Position numbers and translations under genes: made by a program
Origin: Allopusillimonas sp008369125
Lineage (GTDB): Bacteria; Pseudomonadota; Gammaproteobacteria; Burkholderiales; Burkholderiaceae_B
Direction: 5' to 3'
NCBI RefSeq assembly: GCF_008369125.1
Contig: NZ_VOAY01000003.1
Coordinates: 310,001-374,000, forward strand
Length of the DNA: 64,000 nt
The notes under the pieces: model-generated
What the model was told of the DNA's origin: nothing
The model's input: the letters and a program-made list of their open reading frames with translations, nothing else
Database searches by the model: none
Part shown: one piece after another, positions 61,069 to 64,000 of the stretch
Layout: every line of letters begins with the position of its first letter
Numbering within the stretch: the stretch's first letter is position 1

Positions 61069-62262
61069 CTACGGAGCAATCTGGAAGCTGCCGTCATCAA
61101 ACGTGTTGGCAAGATTCAGCACCATGGCGTCATCGGGAAATCCATTATGGCTTTCAGGTGACCAGGTATAGGTGGCATATGCACCTTTGAAGTCTTTCGT
61201 ACCTTCAAGCACCTTCTTGACCTCTTCCGGATCTGTGCTGCCTCCCGTTGCCTTCACGACGTGCTCAATAATCTTGACCGTGTCATAGCCGAGGGCAACC
61301 CACCAGAAGGTGAAATTGATTTTTTCGGTACCAAGCGCCGGGCGGATCTCGTCCATCAGCTTTTGCGTGGCTTCCGGAAGCTTCCCGTCCTTATAGGTCG
61401 TGCTCACATAGCCAGCAGCAAACGTGTTGTCCCAGTATTGTGGTTTGTTGAGCAGGTCGCGAATGGGCGAGCCCATCAGCGCCGGATGACCGACGATGGG
61501 TACATCCCACTGCATATCTCCGCGGGCATTCAGGATACGTGCCAGCAGTCCCGTCGACGCGGACCAGGGCATCAAAACATCAGCCCCTGCCTCTCGAGCC
61601 TTCTTTATTTCGTCGTCTACGCTGGTTTTGTTGGGATCAATCAGTACGGAATAAACAGGCTTGATGCCATCTTTTTCTAGAAGCTGCGCCGCGCGCTTGG
61701 CCGATGAAGCGCCGTAGCCTGTAGTATCGCCGATTACCGCTATCTTTTTATGGTTGAGCTTTTCAATGGCATAGCGATTGGCCGAACTGATCCACTGTTC
61801 ATTGGTATTGATTACGCGAAAAGCGTAGGGATACTTCTTGGGATCAGTCAGCTCATCCACCGTGCCGATAATGAGGTTAGGAATTTTGGCGCGTGTGAGA
61901 ATAGGTACCGTCGCCAACGACTCGCCTGAGTTCACAGGCCCGATGATAAACGCCACTTTCTCACTGAAAGCGAGTTCCTTGGCGAAGTTTACGGCTTTGG
62001 TGGGATCTCCTACTGTATCGCGCGTAATTAACTCAAGCTTCCGACCTTCAACCCCGCCCGCTTTGTTGATTTGATCAACTGCAAACTGCACACCCGCATT
62101 CTCGGCAATGGCGGCAGATGACAAAGGGCCGGTCAGCGACGAGAGCCAACCAATCTTAATGGGCCCCTCTTCTTTCGCCTGCGCCGTAGCAACACCCAGA
62201 ACCAGTGCCAGCGTCGCAGCGCCTTGTACGGCTAGCGTAAATTTTCTGAAAAGATGTCTCAT
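61069..62262 (-). CDS. livK: Branched-chain-amino-acid-type ABC transporter binding protein (LivK-like)
   Basis: A 397-residue type I periplasmic binding protein with a signal peptide (cleavage near GVATAQAKEEG), PIKIGWLSSLTGPLSSAAIAENAGVQFAVDQINKAGG and the YGASSAKRAAQLL hinge segment. I start at ATG 62262 (MRHLFRKF), preceded by AAGGAGAAC; the frame extends to 62349. The ligand is probably an organic acid of the pathway of the flanking enolase-superfamily enzymes, not necessarily an amino acid. Confidence 0.94.
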   Translation of the reverse strand: MRHLFRKFTLAVQGAATLALVLGVATAQAKEEGPIKIGWLSSLTGPLSSAAIAENAGVQFAVDQINKAGGVEGRKLELITRDTVGDPTKAVNFAKELAFSEKVAFIIGPVNSGESLATVPILTRAKIPNLIIGTVDELTDPKKYPYAFRVINTNEQWISSANRYAIEKLNHKKIAVIGDTTGYGASSAKRAAQLLEKDGIKPVYSVLIDPNKTSVDDEIKKAREAGADVLMPWSASTGLLARILNARGDMQWDVPIVGHPALMGSPIRDLLNKPQYWDNTFAAGYVSTTYKDGKLPEATQKLMDEIRPALGTEKINFTFWWVALGYDTVKIIEHVVKATGGSTDPEEVKKVLEGTKDFKGAYATYTWSPESHNGFPDDAMVLNLANTFDDGSFQIAP

Positions 62263-62297
62263 CCTGTTCTCCTTGATATGTTTTTTATAATTCACAC

Positions 62298-63419
62298 TCA
62301 GGCGCCAAGCTTGGGGCCAGGGATTCGATAACGGTCTATGCGGTTCCAATCAAAGGTAAAGCCAGCTCCTGGACGATCTGGAACCCTGATCATCCCATCG
62401 CTCTCAACCACCATTTCTTCGTTAAAAAGACGCGCAAACCAAGGCATATGCTCACACCATGTCGCGTTAGCTGCTGAAGCCACGATGTGCAAACTATGTT
62501 CGGTAAATATGTGCGGCGATACAGGTAGGTCCAACGCGGCAAGATATCGCACCGCCTTGAGCATTTCGGTGTACCCACCCATCCTCTGCAAATCGGGCAT
62601 AAAGACTGACGCCGCCTTGTTCTGCGCCATGCGCTTTATTCCATTGCTCGTATATTCGGTTTCTGCGCTGGCAATGGGCGTATCAAGTTTGCTAACCAGC
62701 ATCGCCGCAGCGTCATCATCCCAAGTCGGAACGGGCTCCTCAAACCAAGCTAGCCCGAAGCGGCCCAGTTCTCTACCCAGCTTGAGGGCCTGTGCTGCCG
62801 TCAAACCCTGATTGGCGTCAGCCATCAGTGTGACCCCTTCTCCGATCGTTGAGCGCACTGCTTCAACCCTGGCAATATCGTCTCGCCAATCAGGCGATCC
62901 GAGTCGCATTTTCATGGCCTTAAACCCTTGAGCCACGAAGCCCTGTGCTTCTTCGCACAATTCGTCTTTACTCGATGACAGCCAGAGCCCGCCGCTGGCG
63001 TAAACAGGAACGCGTTCGCGATAGGTGCCAAATAGCTGATGCAGAGGACGATTGGCGGCCTTACCGATGATGTCCCAGCAGGCAATATCTATGGGGTTGT
63101 ACGCCAGTACGGAAACCCCACTCTGACCGTAAAAATTACAGCTACGAATGAAGTCATGCCATAGCGCCTGCACATCATGCGGATTCCGATTTATGACTAG
63201 CGACGCCATGGACTCCGTAAATTGTGCGATGGCTGCTAATCGGGCTGGATCGAAACAAAAGCCATAGCCTTCTCCCTTAATTCCAGCGTCTGTCTCAAGT
63301 GTGACAAGAAGGCAACACACAGACGATATTTCGTGAATGGAAGTCTTGAGCGTTCGTTCAAGCGGTAGCGCCACCAACGTCGTTTTCAGGGCTGTAATAC
63401 GTATATCCAAAGACACCAC
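62298..63419 (-). CDS. Enolase-superfamily enzyme 2 (mandelate racemase subgroup)
   Basis: A 373-residue enzyme starting at GTG 63419, five bases after GAGGAG; the open frame continues to 63560 with arginine-rich non-family sequence. The barrel has MKMRLGSPD (K-x-R motif), ADANQG, AWFEEPV and ASAETEY as Mg ligands, then MPDLQRMGG and SPHIFTEHS, which supply the Asp-His dyad of the mandelate-racemase subgroup. It differs from enzyme 1 in the catalytic motif, so the two are not redundant copies. It is the first gene of the Liv operon, 35 bases upstream of livK. Confidence 0.92.
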   Translation of the reverse strand: MVSLDIRITALKTTLVALPLERTLKTSIHEISSVCCLLVTLETDAGIKGEGYGFCFDPARLAAIAQFTESMASLVINRNPHDVQALWHDFIRSCNFYGQSGVSVLAYNPIDIACWDIIGKAANRPLHQLFGTYRERVPVYASGGLWLSSSKDELCEEAQGFVAQGFKAMKMRLGSPDWRDDIARVEAVRSTIGEGVTLMADANQGLTAAQALKLGRELGRFGLAWFEEPVPTWDDDAAAMLVSKLDTPIASAETEYTSNGIKRMAQNKAASVFMPDLQRMGGYTEMLKAVRYLAALDLPVSPHIFTEHSLHIVASAANATWCEHMPWFARLFNEEMVVESDGMIRVPDRPGAGFTFDWNRIDRYRIPGPKLGA

Positions 63420-63609
63420 ATCTACTCCTCGGTTGAGTAACGGGCGTGCTCTAGCTGATCTAAAGCAACACCATCTGGAATCGTTTAATACCTGCTCTTT
63501 GTACTTGTGCCTTTGTCGTCGTCGGATACGCCTCACGTGACCAATCAACAAAAACTTCACTCTATCTTTGCTCGAATTACCGCAATGCCTTCACTTTACG
63601 TTGTGCTTG

Positions 63610-64000
63610 CTATATGTCTTCCTGGCCATCACACATCGCTAAGGCCGGCTCCCGCTTCCGCGCTTTCCCGGACGAAAAAGACAACTCTGCGCCTGCAAAT
63701 ACACTTAGCTCCCTAAGTGCTGACGACTGAAAAGGCATCAGGCGTGCACAGTTGGAAAGCTCCTGCGATACCCGCTCGGTTGACTCGGCATCCAGTTGAG
63801 CAGAGTGCCCGGTTACCACTATGCAACCCAACACATTTCCGTCTTCATCCGAATAGTTAGCCGCAACAGCGGTCAGGCCATCGTAGAACTCATCGCGAAC
63901 AGTAATTACGCCTACTTTCTTGGCCGCTTCGAGGTTTTCAGAAAGCGCTTGCCATGTGCGCAATGTTTGATCGGTGAACGCCTGATACGGTTCAGGGCCC
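63610..64000 (-). CDS. IclR-family regulator, C-terminal part (5' end outside window)
   Basis: The frame is open from the right edge, so the gene continues beyond 64000; the visible 129 codons are the IclR effector domain (VGVITVRDEFYDGLTAVAANYSDEDGNVLGCIVVTG) plus a C-terminal extension (SGKARKREPALAMCDGQEDI). It lies upstream of the enolase/Liv operon on the same strand with a 190-base gap, so it is the most likely regulator of that operon. A TTG at 63963 would give a truncated protein and is not a real start. Confidence 0.85.
   Translation of the reverse strand, partial: GPEPYQAFTDQTLRTWQALSENLEAAKKVGVITVRDEFYDGLTAVAANYSDEDGNVLGCIVVTGHSAQLDAESTERVSQELSNCARLMPFQSSALRELSVFAGAELSFSSGKARKREPALAMCDGQEDI

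Noticed and set aside
1..64000. tRNA/rRNA genes, CRISPR arrays, insertion sequences, prophage genes.
   Set aside because: None recognised by eye on either strand; weak or divergent RNA genes could be missed without a covariance-model search.

Overview
The window looks like a chromosomal segment of a Burkholderiales betaproteobacterium, most likely from the Alcaligenaceae (Bordetella/Achromobacter/Pusillimonas side). This is inferred from the Bug-type (TctC) binding protein, the dense set of IclR/GntR/LysR-controlled acid-catabolism genes, and the overall style of the proteins. No rRNA, tRNA, CRISPR array, insertion sequence or phage gene was recognised. Both ends cut genes: a zinc-type alcohol dehydrogenase on the left and an IclR regulator on the right.

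Layout. 0-6 kb: alcohol dehydrogenase/LysR divergent pair, a J-domain protein, a thioesterase, an EamA exporter, a FitAB-like toxin-antitoxin module with a two-palindrome operator, and the C-terminal remnant of a FUSC transporter. 6-12 kb: envelope/stress genes (PRC-barrel protein, hemerythrin, a 66-residue protein, a charged periplasmic protein) around a compact four-gene operon (acyl-CoA dehydrogenase-like, PIG-L deacetylase, SAM methyltransferase, glycosyltransferase) with no product I can name. 12-23 kb: an EamA exporter, then a GntR-controlled sugar/polyol catabolic locus: a ribose-type ABC transporter and PfpI protein on one strand, and Ldh-type dehydrogenase, iron alcohol dehydrogenase, aldehyde dehydrogenase and hydrolase on the other.

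23-34 kb: a lipid-modification operon (FAD oxidoreductase, DUF1365, cyclopropane-synthase-like methyltransferase, chalcone-isomerase-like protein, MFS carrier, DUF3833 lipoprotein, SDR), followed by TspO and a membrane-anchored hydrolase. It faces a TetR regulator. A 12-bp motif occurs twice between operon and tetR and again upstream of a fasciclin gene about 1.3 kb away. SOUL heme-binding and MAPEG genes lie close by. Together this reads as a TetR-run photo-oxidative or porphyrin-stress locus.

34-44 kb: a second hemerythrin gene, divergent from a second copy of the 66-residue protein; the LigD/Ku end-joining pair; a VOC protein; an auto-inhibited Fic protein; a HI0933-type flavoprotein; and a 54-residue membrane protein with a TTG start.

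44-64 kb: acid catabolism. A DapA-like lyase; an operon of DUF35 protein, cysteine-less thiolase-like protein and acyl-CoA synthetase, divergent from a pair of acyl-CoA dehydrogenases, with two GTTCCGT-type palindromes between them; an orphan Bug protein and an IclR regulator; a TRAP transporter; and a complete Liv-type ABC transporter flanked by two different enolase-superfamily enzymes, with a second IclR gene at the right edge.
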